This document shows positions 7,741 to 16,973 of a DNA stretch of 64,000 nucleotides, one piece after another. The notes under the pieces are model-generated. The model did not search any database, was not told the DNA's origin, and was given only the letters and a program-made list of their open reading frames with translations. A program made the position numbers and the translations under genes. The number at the start of each line of letters is the position of its first letter. Position 1 is the first letter of the stretch. Source of the stretch: Aureivirga sp. CE67 (lineage in GTDB: Bacteria > Bacteroidota > Bacteroidia > Flavobacteriales > Flavobacteriaceae); assembly GCF_015767245.1 (NCBI RefSeq), contig NZ_JADOTV010000020.1, forward strand, positions 1-64,000, in the 5' to 3' direction.

Positions 7741-8206
7741 GAAGAAATATAAATTGTTATTAATAATATTAATCCTTTTTAGTTATTATCAATTATTCTA
7801 CAAAAGATATTTCATTTATAATGATGATAAATCAAAGGTATTTACTATTTGGAAAAAAACGGGACATCATTTTTATCTAATTCCTGGGAAATATTACTCA
7901 CCTTTTCTTCCAAAAAAAAATTACATCTATGCTAAGAATCAAGGATTCAATGTAGTTTTTAATTCAAATGATTCTTCTTATTACAATTTAGGTATTTATT
8001 ATAAGGAAAAATCTATTGACTTAAATTCTGATATTAAAGTTTTTAAAAGAACAGACTCGTTACTTAAACATAATGGAATTTTAAAATCAATATCTTTCAA
8101 TGGTAGAAAAAATTATATTAAAAACAAAGATAGCTTGAAGAATGTTTTGGAATATAAATATATAGATACTAAACGTATCTATGGGATTAAAATTATCGAT
8201 TATTAA
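7736..8206 (+). CDS. Hypothetical membrane-anchored protein
   Basis: I place the start at the ATG at 7736, because the upstream in-frame extension (from 7661) is repeat sequence. The resulting 156-residue protein has a basic start and one transmembrane or uncleaved signal segment (about 5-22). A tyrosine- and lysine-rich external domain follows. No family is recognised. It sits in a run of small orphan envelope proteins. Confidence 0.5.
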   Translation: MKKKYKLLLIILILFSYYQLFYKRYFIYNDDKSKVFTIWKKTGHHFYLIPGKYYSPFLPKKNYIYAKNQGFNVVFNSNDSSYYNLGIYYKEKSIDLNSDIKVFKRTDSLLKHNGILKSISFNGRKNYIKNKDSLKNVLEYKYIDTKRIYGIKIIDY

Positions 8207-8395
8207 TCTCATTCCCTACTAGATTTAGGTAACATTATACTTCTGCTAAAAGCGTTTTAAAAAAATTAATGACATCACAATAAATTATATTGAAAGTATA
8301 GTTGAAATTCAGCGTTACCCATATCAAAGTTCTAATGGAATTAATCAGAGATAAAATTATTTAATATGAATTTACAAAGGCTTAAAATAGTGAAA

Positions 8396-8740
8396 ATGAG
8401 AATATTTATTTTAGTTATATTTTTTAGTATTTTTTTTTCTAGTTGTTCTGTAATTAGAAAAGAAACAATTTATAAAGGAAATCTGAATGGGAAATTTTAT
8501 TCTTTGGTTTTAAAAAAAAATAAAATAGGATATTTAATCAAAAGTAATAATGATTCTATTCCATTTGAATATTACATTAATAGGGAACCAATAACAATAG
8601 ATGGGAGAAAAAGTACTTATACTTATCGTTTTAGAATAGATTATTCTAAATATCCCAACGCTCCCAGCTTAGGTTTTATTCAATTTAGAAAAGATTCAAA
8701 TTTATATAGAGGTAACTTTGAAGCTTTCATAAAGCAATGA
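8396..8740 (+). CDS. Hypothetical small lipoprotein
   Basis: Starting at the ATG at 8396 gives a 114-residue lipoprotein with signal FFSIFFSSC (Cys17). An in-frame ATG 30 bases upstream (8366) would put ten extra residues in front of the signal and is less likely. The mature part is a basic beta-rich domain of about 95 residues. No family is recognised. Confidence 0.5.
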   Translation: MRIFILVIFFSIFFSSCSVIRKETIYKGNLNGKFYSLVLKKNKIGYLIKSNNDSIPFEYYINREPITIDGRKSTYTYRFRIDYSKYPNAPSLGFIQFRKDSNLYRGNFEAFIKQ

Positions 8741-8891
8741 TTTTATTATTTACTTTCCTCTAAAGTGAAAACATTACAGACGGTAAATAAAATTTCTTAA
8801 ATAACAAACCTGTTTGTTAAAAATATTTATCCTTTTGCTCGCTCTCGAATAAATAACCACTAATACTCGACTCTGTTGAGTACTGTAATAG

Positions 8892-9069
8892 CTATTAAAA
8901 ACTAAGAGTACAACTCAAAATAAAGTATTGACTTGGCATAAATCTGTTAAAGGCAGAAATACTCAAGTAACTGTCTTTAATAATAGAAAAGAATCTTTAG
9001 AATTGGTGATTAAATCTAAAACTATAAATAATATTTTATCAAACTATAGAAATGGACAACTTAAACATT
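8892..9069 (+). pseudogene. Unstarted coding remnant in a 310-base gap
   Basis: Between the lipoprotein and the next gene, a 58-codon open frame without an ATG reads VLTWHKSVKGRNTQVTVFNN and then KESLELVIKSKTINNILSNY. Composition looks protein-like, but no family is recognised. Its 5' side (8840-8910) resembles the stretches before the two terminator/REP blocks (around 6530 and 7515), with a shared ACTAATACTCGACT-like core. I read this as a decayed gene end in a shuffled region. Confidence 0.3.
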
Positions 9070-9519
9070 AAATTATTTTTTATCCTTATTGTTTTAAATA
9101 TAAACTATATTTTCTCTCAAGATAATAAAGGTGTTAATTTTATACTGTTGATTGATGATGAATTAATTACAAATCTTGGGATGGACTTTAATAATAATGG
9201 AAATAGTTTTAATTATTCTTACAGTATTGGTAAACCTCTTATACTACCTGAAAATTTTTTTAAGGATCCCTCTGTAACTCTAACTTTTGAATATTATAAA
9301 GTTTTAAAAGATGGTTATGTTAAGAAATATAATTATAATATAGATTTTTCAGAAGGTTGGATGTACAATAGTACTTTTTTAATAATGAAAATTTACAATC
9401 TAGATAATGAAAAATATTATAAAGCTTTTTGTATAAAAGATAAAAAATATGTGATTGAGATTCAAAATAGCGTTTATTATATGCAAGTACCTAGATGTAG
9501 CAAACCAATAGATGACTGA
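9052..9519 (+). CDS. Hypothetical secreted protein
   Basis: This 155-residue protein has an N-terminal signal peptide (hydrophobic residues 7-20, likely cut after FSQ). The mature part is rich in Tyr, Asn and Phe, with strand-like segments. Its start overlaps the end of the remnant frame at 8892-9069. No family is recognised. Confidence 0.5.
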   Translation: MDNLNIKLFFILIVLNINYIFSQDNKGVNFILLIDDELITNLGMDFNNNGNSFNYSYSIGKPLILPENFFKDPSVTLTFEYYKVLKDGYVKKYNYNIDFSEGWMYNSTFLIMKIYNLDNEKYYKAFCIKDKKYVIEIQNSVYYMQVPRCSKPIDD

Positions 9520-9593
9520 ATAAACAACAAATAAAGCTTTTAAAATTCTATACAACTTTTGGATATAAATTTTAAACAGCTCTATAAAATTTT

Positions 9594-9601
9594 TAATTTT
9601 G
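9594..9601 (+). promoter_or_regulatory. Probable -7 box of the VOC gene
   Basis: TAATTTTG matches the Bacteroidota -7 consensus TAnnTTTG and lies 18 bases before the ATG at 9620. No TTTG is at normal spacing upstream, so this is a half-supported promoter. Confidence 0.4.
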
Positions 9602-9619
9602 GTTTAAAACCTTATAAAT

Positions 9620-10036
9620 ATGAAACAGTCTATAATTCATTTAGCTTTAGTTGTAAAAGATTATGACGAAGCAATTGATTTTTACACAAAAAAATTAAAT
9701 TTTGAATTAATTGAAGATACATACCAACCAGAACAAGACAAAAGATGGGTAGTTATCTCTCCTCCGAATTCATCTGGAGCTACTATTTTATTAGCAAAAG
9801 CTTCTAATGAAGAACAAGAAAATGCAATAGGAAATCAGACTGGAGGAAGAGTTTTCTTATTCTTAAAAACAGATGATTTTTGGCGTGATTATGAAGCTAT
9901 GAAATCAAAAGGAATTGAATTTACAAGAGATCCAATCGAAGCAGATTATGGAACAGTTGCTGTTTTTAAAGACCTTTATGGAAATCAATGGGATTTATTA
10001 GAACTTTCTCCTAATCATCCACTTTACAACAGATAA
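9620..10036 (+). CDS. VOC (glyoxalase/bleomycin-resistance) family protein
   Basis: This 138-residue protein has two beta-alpha-beta-beta-beta modules typical of the vicinal oxygen chelate fold: IHLALVVKDYDEAIDFYTKK at the start, then VFLFLKTDDF, and the closing FKDLYGNQWDLLEL. His7 and Glu133 of the second module are plausible metal ligands. The family covers glyoxalases, dioxygenases and resistance proteins, and the substrate cannot be told from the sequence. It converges with mdh and shares a bidirectional terminator with it. Confidence 0.85.
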   Translation: MKQSIIHLALVVKDYDEAIDFYTKKLNFELIEDTYQPEQDKRWVVISPPNSSGATILLAKASNEEQENAIGNQTGGRVFLFLKTDDFWRDYEAMKSKGIEFTRDPIEADYGTVAVFKDLYGNQWDLLELSPNHPLYNR

Positions 10037-10041
10037 AAAAC

Positions 10042-10075
10042 AAAAACTCCCAACGAATCAACTTTGGGAGTTTTT
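10042..10075. terminator. Bidirectional terminator between VOC gene and mdh
   Basis: An A-run, CTCCCAA, a 10-base loop, TTGGGAG and a T-run work on both strands. It separates two convergent genes. Confidence 0.88.
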
Positions 10076-10097
10076 CTATTGAATATATTTTCGAATC

Positions 10098-11024
10098 TTA
10101 TAATTCTAATAATCCATTTGTTTTAGTAACTGCTGCTGCAGAGTTAGCTAATTTTTCTTTCTCAGCATCACTTAAGTTGATATCAACGATCTTCTCGATT
10201 CCGTTTTTACCGATGATTACTGGTACTCCAATACAAATGTCATTTAATCCGTACTCCCCTTCTAAGTAAGTAGAACATGGGAAAATTTTCTTTTGGTCAC
10301 AAGCGATAGCGTGAACCATAGAAGAAACTGCTGCACCTGGAGCATACCAAGCTGAAGTTCCTAATAATTTAGTTAAAGTAGCTCCTCCAACCATTGTGTC
10401 TTGAGCAACTTTATCTAATCTTTCTTCAGATAAGAATTCAGATACACGAACACTGTTTCTTGTAGCTAATCTTGTTAAAGGAATCATTCCAGTATCACTG
10501 TGTCCACCGATTACCATTCCATCAACATCAGAAGTAGGACATTCTAAAGCCTCACTTAATCTATATTTGAAACGAGCGCTATCTAAAGCTCCACCCATTC
10601 CGATAATTCTGTTCTTTGGTAAACCTGTTACTTTGTGAGTTAAGTAAGTCATCGTATCCATTGGGTTACTTACAACGATGATGATTACATTTGGAGAATG
10701 CTCAATTAAGCTCTCACTAACAGATTTCACGATTCCAGCATTGATTCCGATTAACTCTTCACGAGTCATTCCTGGCTTACGAGGAATTCCACTTGTAATT
10801 ACAGCTACATCAGTTCCTGCTGTTTTTGTATAATCTCCTGTTGTTCCAACAATTTTAGTATCAAAACCGTTTAAAGAAGCTGTTTGCATTAAATCCATTG
10901 CTTTTCCTTCAGCAAATCCTTCTTTAATATCAACGATTACTACTTCAGATGCAAAATTTTTAATTGCGATGTACTCAGCACAACTTGCACCTACAGCACC
11001 TGCTCCTACTACTGTTACTTTCAT
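10098..11024 (-). CDS. mdh: Malate dehydrogenase
   Basis: This 308-residue NAD-dependent enzyme interconverts malate and oxaloacetate in the TCA cycle. The nucleotide-binding GAGAVG is at 7-12 and Asp32 after strand 2 points to NAD. The substrate loop PRKPGMTREE (81-90) carries Arg82 and Arg88, VSNPMDT is near 118-124, and the catalytic His175 lies in GGHSDTG with Asp148 and Arg151 nearby. Length and motifs fit the LDH-like MDH type found in Bacteroidota. It lies 39 bases downstream of gyrB on the same strand and may be partly cotranscribed with it. Confidence 0.96.
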   Translation of the reverse strand: MKVTVVGAGAVGASCAEYIAIKNFASEVVIVDIKEGFAEGKAMDLMQTASLNGFDTKIVGTTGDYTKTAGTDVAVITSGIPRKPGMTREELIGINAGIVKSVSESLIEHSPNVIIIVVSNPMDTMTYLTHKVTGLPKNRIIGMGGALDSARFKYRLSEALECPTSDVDGMVIGGHSDTGMIPLTRLATRNSVRVSEFLSEERLDKVAQDTMVGGATLTKLLGTSAWYAPGAAVSSMVHAIACDQKKIFPCSTYLEGEYGLNDICIGVPVIIGKNGIEKIVDINLSDAEKEKLANSAAAVTKTNGLLEL

Positions 11025-11063
11025 TATTTCTATTTAATTGTGTTAATTTTTCTATATTTTCTA

Positions 11064-13022
<1,959 letters not shown>

Positions 13023-13043
13023 TTATGTAAATTCTAAAACAGA

Positions 13044-13051
13044 CAAATATA
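13044..13051 (-). promoter_or_regulatory. Probable gyrB -7 box
   Basis: Read on the minus strand, TATATTTG fits TAnnTTTG exactly and lies 40 bases before the gyrB ATG. No clear -33 TTTG was found. Confidence 0.45.
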
Positions 13052-13224
13052 ATAAAATGCTAGGTTTTTTACTACATTTATTACTATTCTTCTTGATAAG
13101 TTATTAACAATTATTTTACAATTTTAGTACATATTGATGATATTTTCAAGTTAAAGAGTTTTTAAGTATTGAGTTAGGAAAAATTATTCCTATTTTTCGA
13201 CTTCTTTTGTTAAAAACTTCAGTT

Positions 13225-14085
13225 ATGAAAAAATCCCTTTTATTCTTTCTCTTATTTCCAGTTTCTTTCTTTGCTCAAAAAAATATAAACTGGAAAAATC
13301 CGGAAAATTTTATTTCTATCAATGATTCTATTTCTGTTTCAAAATTTGAAGTAAATAAAGTAGAATTTAATGAATTTTTAAAAGCCCATAAAAATGAAGA
13401 TTATGATAGTGAAGTAAAAAAGCAAATGAACGAAATGTTTTCATATTCTTTTCCTTTAGGAAATGATCAATACTTTTACCATCCTTCTTTTACTCAAATT
13501 CCTCATCCTGTTATTGGGGTTTCATTTGAACAAGCAAATAAATTTTGTAGTTGGATCACCAAAAAATATACAGAAGAACATCCTGATGAGAATGTTTATT
13601 TTAGATTGATTTCTGTTCAAGAATGGGAAGAAATAAGTAAAGGAGATAAATTCAAAATTGTGGATTTTAAGAAGAGTGAAAATATTTTCGTGGTGCATCC
13701 TGAAATTTATCTAGATTCTTCCAAAAAGTTTATTTGGGAAAAATCTGAAAATGATTTAGATGAAAAAAACAAATATGAGATAACGAATTTCAACACAAAA
13801 GACAAAATTCTATACATTTCTGAAAAGGAAATATTTTTTAAAAATAAAAAACCTTATGATGAATTTGGAGTTCAAATTTTAGAACCATCCATTGTTTATG
13901 ATTTAGTTGCTAATGAAAAAGGATTTTATCATTTATTTGATAATATCAGCGAAATGACTTCAACAAAAGGAATTGCGATGGGAGATAATTATTATCACAA
14001 TAAAGGAACTTTTAAAAATCAAGTTAAGTATACAAAACCCGAAGTTTGGTTAGGGTTTAGAATTGTAAAATGTAAAAATCTTTAG
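13225..14085 (+). CDS. Exported degenerate SUMF1/FGE-fold protein, distantly GldK-like
   Basis: I use the ATG at 13225, giving 286 residues; a TTG six codons upstream is less likely. A signal peptide (ending FFAQ) is followed by a formylglycine-generating-enzyme-like fold. Supporting stretches are SVSKFEVNKVEFNEFL (the 'E-VT-xx-F' entry strand), HPVIGVSFEQANKFCSWITKKY (the 'PV-VSW-A-aFC-W' core), FRLISVQEWE, HLFDNISEMT (from GNVwEW) and the final LGFRIV. The catalytic cysteine pair of true FGE is absent, so this is probably a structural or binding protein like GldK and GldJ. It stands alone, not in a gld cluster. Confidence 0.65.
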   Translation: MKKSLLFFLLFPVSFFAQKNINWKNPENFISINDSISVSKFEVNKVEFNEFLKAHKNEDYDSEVKKQMNEMFSYSFPLGNDQYFYHPSFTQIPHPVIGVSFEQANKFCSWITKKYTEEHPDENVYFRLISVQEWEEISKGDKFKIVDFKKSENIFVVHPEIYLDSSKKFIWEKSENDLDEKNKYEITNFNTKDKILYISEKEIFFKNKKPYDEFGVQILEPSIVYDLVANEKGFYHLFDNISEMTSTKGIAMGDNYYHNKGTFKNQVKYTKPEVWLGFRIVKCKNL

Positions 14086-14098
14086 TATTATTTATTTT

Positions 14099-14133
14099 AA
14101 AACACACCTCTAGCCCCTCTCAAGAGTGGAATC
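14099..14133. repeat. Solo copy of the CCCCTCT/AGAGGGG hairpin end
   Basis: This short stretch (AAAACACACCTCTAGCCCC, then TCTCAAGAGTGG) matches the 3' end module of the dispersed repeat. It stands 55 bases before a full copy, so that copy is flanked on both sides by the same module in direct orientation. It lies 14 bases after the stop of the SUMF1-like gene. Confidence 0.7.
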
Positions 14134-14188
14134 TGATAATTTATAAAAAGTAATAGTTTAGTTTATATTTATTAACATCGTTTTTCTT

Positions 14189-14474
14189 GCGAAAGGGATT
14201 GTAGTGGAAAGCTTTTCTTTTGGCAAAAATTAGTTTTTTCTTGGCAAAAGGAGGCGACCTTAGAAGCCCACGGATTGCCAAGAAAAACTTTTTTGGCAGA
14301 AGAAAACTTAGAAAGAAAAGCCCGGCCTTTTTCTGAGTTTTTTGAAACGAAGAAAAAAGGTTTCGCCCTAATATGGAAAATGTTTTTACAATAAACATAA
14401 TCACGTTTAAAATCTTATAAAAAAATTTTGTTTAATCTAAAACACACCCCTAGCCCCTCTCAAGAGGGGAAATT
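14189..14474 (+). repeat. Dispersed repeat, copy A
   Basis: This is one of four related elements (others at 30820-31104, 45625-45881 and 50588-50835). Shared boxes, in order: GCGAAAGGGATTG, GGAAAGC, GGAGGCGACC, GAAGCCCACGGATTG, AAAGCCCG-(A/G)-CC, GTTTCGCCC (GATTCGCC in copy D), and the end module CACACCCCTAGCCCC plus a CCCCTCT/AGAGGGG hairpin. A 87-codon frame runs through it on the minus strand, but similar frames in other copies are not conserved as protein. Between the boxes the sequence drifts. I do not recognise the family; no transposase is attached. Confidence 0.8.
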
Positions 14475-14522
14475 ATTATCTGTTTATCTTTTTAAAAAAT
14501 GTTTTATTTTATAATAATTTTC

Positions 14523-14559
14523 AAAACTTTCAATTTTTATTGAAAGTTTTATATCTTTG
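14523..14559 (+). promoter_or_regulatory. GbsR-gene operator and promoter
   Basis: Perfect 12-base arms AAAACTTTCAAT (14523-14534) and ATTGAAAGTTTT (14539-14550) are followed by -7 box TATCTTTG (14552-14559) and then the ATG at 14564. The core AAACTTTCA-N8-TGAAAGTTT recurs before the next operon at 15112-15137. The four-base gap between box and ATG implies a leaderless mRNA. Autoregulation is inferred. Confidence 0.75.
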
Positions 14560-14563
14560 AAAC

Positions 14564-15064
14564 ATGAAATTAGATGAAGCAAAACAAAAATTCGTGCATA
14601 GCTGGGGTGTTTTAGGTTCCAATTGGGGAATTAATAAAACCATGGCGCAAATTCATGCTTTACTTTTGGTGAGTGAAGAACCGCTTTCTACGGAAGATGT
14701 AATGGAATATTTGAAAATTTCAAGAGGAAATGCAAATATGAATCTACGTGGTTTGATGGATTGGGGAATTGTGAGTAAGGAAATCAAGATTGGGGAGCGA
14801 AAGGATTTTTTCAAAGCGGACAAAGATATTTGGGAAGTTGCTCGAAGAATTACGGAAGAAAGAAGTAAACGTGAAGTGGAACCAATTATCAAGATTTTAA
14901 AGGAAGTGAAAAATGTGGAAGACGATTCTGATAAAGCAAAAGAATTTGTAGAAACTATTGAAAATCTGGAGTCTTTTACTTCAAAGTTGGATGGAATTGT
15001 AAAGAAATTTGTAAAATCTGACGAACATTGGTTTTATAAAAACATGGTAAAACTGATCAAATAA
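14564..15064 (+). CDS. GbsR/MarR-type transcriptional regulator
   Basis: This 166-residue protein has the winged-helix domain of the GbsR branch of MarR-like regulators. It opens with KFVHSWGVLGSNWGINKTMAQIHALL, followed by a recognition helix in LKISRGNANMNLRGLMDWG and the wing VSKEIKIGERKDFFKA. A C-terminal helical dimer region follows (about 100-166). The identical palindromes upstream of itself and upstream of the following epimerase operon make it a probable local repressor. A ligand is not evident. GbsR of Bacillus senses choline, but no choline genes are near. Confidence 0.85.
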   Translation: MKLDEAKQKFVHSWGVLGSNWGINKTMAQIHALLLVSEEPLSTEDVMEYLKISRGNANMNLRGLMDWGIVSKEIKIGERKDFFKADKDIWEVARRITEERSKREVEPIIKILKEVKNVEDDSDKAKEFVETIENLESFTSKLDGIVKKFVKSDEHWFYKNMVKLIK

Positions 15065-15074
15065 AAAATATTTT

Positions 15075-15103
15075 AAAACTCAATTTAAGTATTGAGTTTT
15101 TTT
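15075..15103 (+). terminator. Rho-independent terminator after the GbsR gene
   Basis: AAAACTCAAT / ATTGAGTTTT with a six-base loop and T-run. It makes the regulator a monocistronic unit. Confidence 0.85.
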
Positions 15104-15111
15104 AAAAACAC

Positions 15112-15137
15112 AAACTTTCAATATTTTCTGAAAGTTT
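15112..15137 (+). promoter_or_regulatory. Second GbsR-type operator, epimerase operon
   Basis: AAACTTTCA (15112-15120), eight bases, TGAAAGTTT (15129-15137): same arms and spacing as in the regulator's own promoter. A weak -7 box TAACTATA follows. The ATG is at 15154, so bound protein would block the promoter. Confidence 0.75.
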
Positions 15138-15153
15138 AATAACTATAATAAGT

Positions 15154-16071
15154 ATGAAAAAAGAAAAAGTCATTATTACTGGTGGAACAGGTTTTTTAGG
15201 GAAAAGTCTTGCTAATTATTTAACTGAAAAAGAATATGATGTAGTCATCATTGCTCGGAGCCATCCCAAAATATTTAAAGGTAAAAAAATTGCTATTTGG
15301 GATGGTTTTTCTCTTGGAGAATGGGCAAAAGAATTAGAGAATGCGAAAGCAATTATCAATCTTGCTGGAAAAAGTGTGAACTGTATCAAAACTCCCGAAA
15401 ATTGTGATGAGATTTTAAGATCAAGAGTTGATAGTACCAAAATTATTGGAGAAGCTTTGCGAACAATTTCTAATCCTCCAAAAATTTGGATTCAAATGTC
15501 TACGGCACATATTTATGGAGATTCTAGAAATAGAATCTGTGATGAAAATGCCACACTTGGTTATGGAATAGCACCTTTTGTTGGAAAAAAATGGGAAGAA
15601 ACTTTTCATGAAAATCTACCAAAAAATTGTAGAGGATTTGTAATGCGTACAAGTTTTGTTGTTGGAAAAAACGGTGGTGCTTTGAAAAAATTGAAGCAAA
15701 TCACAAAATTGGGGTTTGGAGGAAAAACAGGAAGTGGAAATCAAGGAATGAGTTGGATTCATGAGACGGATTTTCATAGAATAGTTTTGGAAGCAATTCA
15801 AAATGACAAATATTCTGGTATCTATAATGTTTCTGCGCCAAAACCTGTTTCTAATAAAGTTTTTATGAAAACACTTCGTGAAGTTTTAAAAACTCCAATC
15901 AGTATCTTCTCCCCTACTTGGATGACAAAATTTGGAGCAAAATACTTTCTGAAAACAGATGCTGAACTTGCTTTATATGGAAGATATATTCATCCGAAAA
16001 AACTGGAAAAAGAAGGTTTTGAATTTCATTTTCCAGAATTAAAAAATGCTTTAGAAAATTTAATTAATTAG
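15154..16071 (+). CDS. TIGR01777-type SDR epimerase
   Basis: This 305-residue protein belongs to the extended short-chain dehydrogenase family of the TIGR01777/YfcH type. The dinucleotide motif GGTGFLGKSLANYL is at the N-terminus, NLAGKSVNC (about 69-77) follows strand 4, and there is a C-terminal DUF1731-like region with SPTWMTKFGAKYFLKTDAELALYGRYIHPKKLEKEGFEFHFP-like features. The canonical catalytic YxxxK is not clear. It is the first gene of an apparent three-gene operon with spacings of two and three bases, under a GbsR-type operator. Its substrate is unknown. Confidence 0.88.
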   Translation: MKKEKVIITGGTGFLGKSLANYLTEKEYDVVIIARSHPKIFKGKKIAIWDGFSLGEWAKELENAKAIINLAGKSVNCIKTPENCDEILRSRVDSTKIIGEALRTISNPPKIWIQMSTAHIYGDSRNRICDENATLGYGIAPFVGKKWEETFHENLPKNCRGFVMRTSFVVGKNGGALKKLKQITKLGFGGKTGSGNQGMSWIHETDFHRIVLEAIQNDKYSGIYNVSAPKPVSNKVFMKTLREVLKTPISIFSPTWMTKFGAKYFLKTDAELALYGRYIHPKKLEKEGFEFHFPELKNALENLIN

Positions 16072-16073
16072 TT

Positions 16074-16970
16074 ATGAAAAAAGAATTTAGTATTTCAATT
16101 CTAATCGGTTTAACTTTTCTATTTACAGGTTTTATTTTACTTCATAAAGGTATAATTGGATATGGAGTTTCATTTTTTGTATTTCTTCCTTTTATTTTAG
16201 GTTATTTACTTGGAAAATCAATAGTAAAATCGGTTAGTTTTTATGGTTTAATTACTTCATTTATTATATTTTTTATTCTTCTTATTTGTGGTGGTTTAGA
16301 AGGAATGATTTGTGTATTAATGGCAATGCCAATTGTTATTATCGCTACAATTTTAGGAATTTGTGCAAAAAGGATTTACTGTAAAGTGTATCCAGAGAAA
16401 AAAAACAAAAATGAACTAAAATCGAGTATTCTTCCATTTTTATTTTTTCTTTCTTTTAGTTTTGTAGAAGAAAAATTGACAGAAAAAAAGTTTGAAATAT
16501 CAGAAGTGAAATCTGAACTAATTCTTCCTTTTTCGCCAGATGAAATTTATAATAGTTTGATACATTTAGATTCTATTAACTCTGAAAAATCTTTTTTAAT
16601 GTACCTCAACCTTCCTATTCCTGAGACTTGTGAATTGGAAAAAGATGAAATTGGAGCGATTAGAATATGTTATTCAAATAGCGGAAAATTTGTACAAGAA
16701 ATTACGGAAATTGAAAAAAATAAAATGATTCATTTTAATGTTCTGAATCTTGAAATAACAGGACGAAAATGGCTGGGCATGAAAAGTAATTCTTATTTAA
16801 TTGAAAAAATAAATAAAGAAAACACTAAAATCACAGAAAAAATAAGTTATACCACAGAGCTTTATCCTAGATTTTATTGGAAGCCACTGGAAGAATTAGG
16901 TTTCAAACAAATTCAAAATTATGTTTTAAAAAGTCTAGAACAAGATTTAAAAAACTCTAAAAACAAATAA
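16074..16970 (+). CDS. Membrane protein with C-terminal SRPBCC-like domain
   Basis: This 298-residue protein has about four transmembrane segments in residues 5-105. A soluble domain (about 140-295) follows, resembling START/polyketide-cyclase proteins: LPFSPDEIYNSLIHLDSI, then MIHFNVLNLEITG, and a long C-terminal helix (FKQIQNYVLKSLEQDL). The SRPBCC fold binds hydrophobic ligands in a deep pocket. The gene starts two bases after the epimerase stop. With a reductase-like epimerase and a methyltransferase in the same operon, modification of a lipid or quinone-like molecule is possible, but this is speculation. Confidence 0.6.
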   Translation: MKKEFSISILIGLTFLFTGFILLHKGIIGYGVSFFVFLPFILGYLLGKSIVKSVSFYGLITSFIIFFILLICGGLEGMICVLMAMPIVIIATILGICAKRIYCKVYPEKKNKNELKSSILPFLFFLSFSFVEEKLTEKKFEISEVKSELILPFSPDEIYNSLIHLDSINSEKSFLMYLNLPIPETCELEKDEIGAIRICYSNSGKFVQEITEIEKNKMIHFNVLNLEITGRKWLGMKSNSYLIEKINKENTKITEKISYTTELYPRFYWKPLEELGFKQIQNYVLKSLEQDLKNSKNK

Positions 16971-16973
16971 ACT

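Noticed and set aside
14141-14404. 87-codon minus-strand ORF
   Set aside because: It lies in dispersed repeat copy A. Equivalent frames in the other copies share only residues encoded by the GC-rich boxes and end differently, so it is not a gene.
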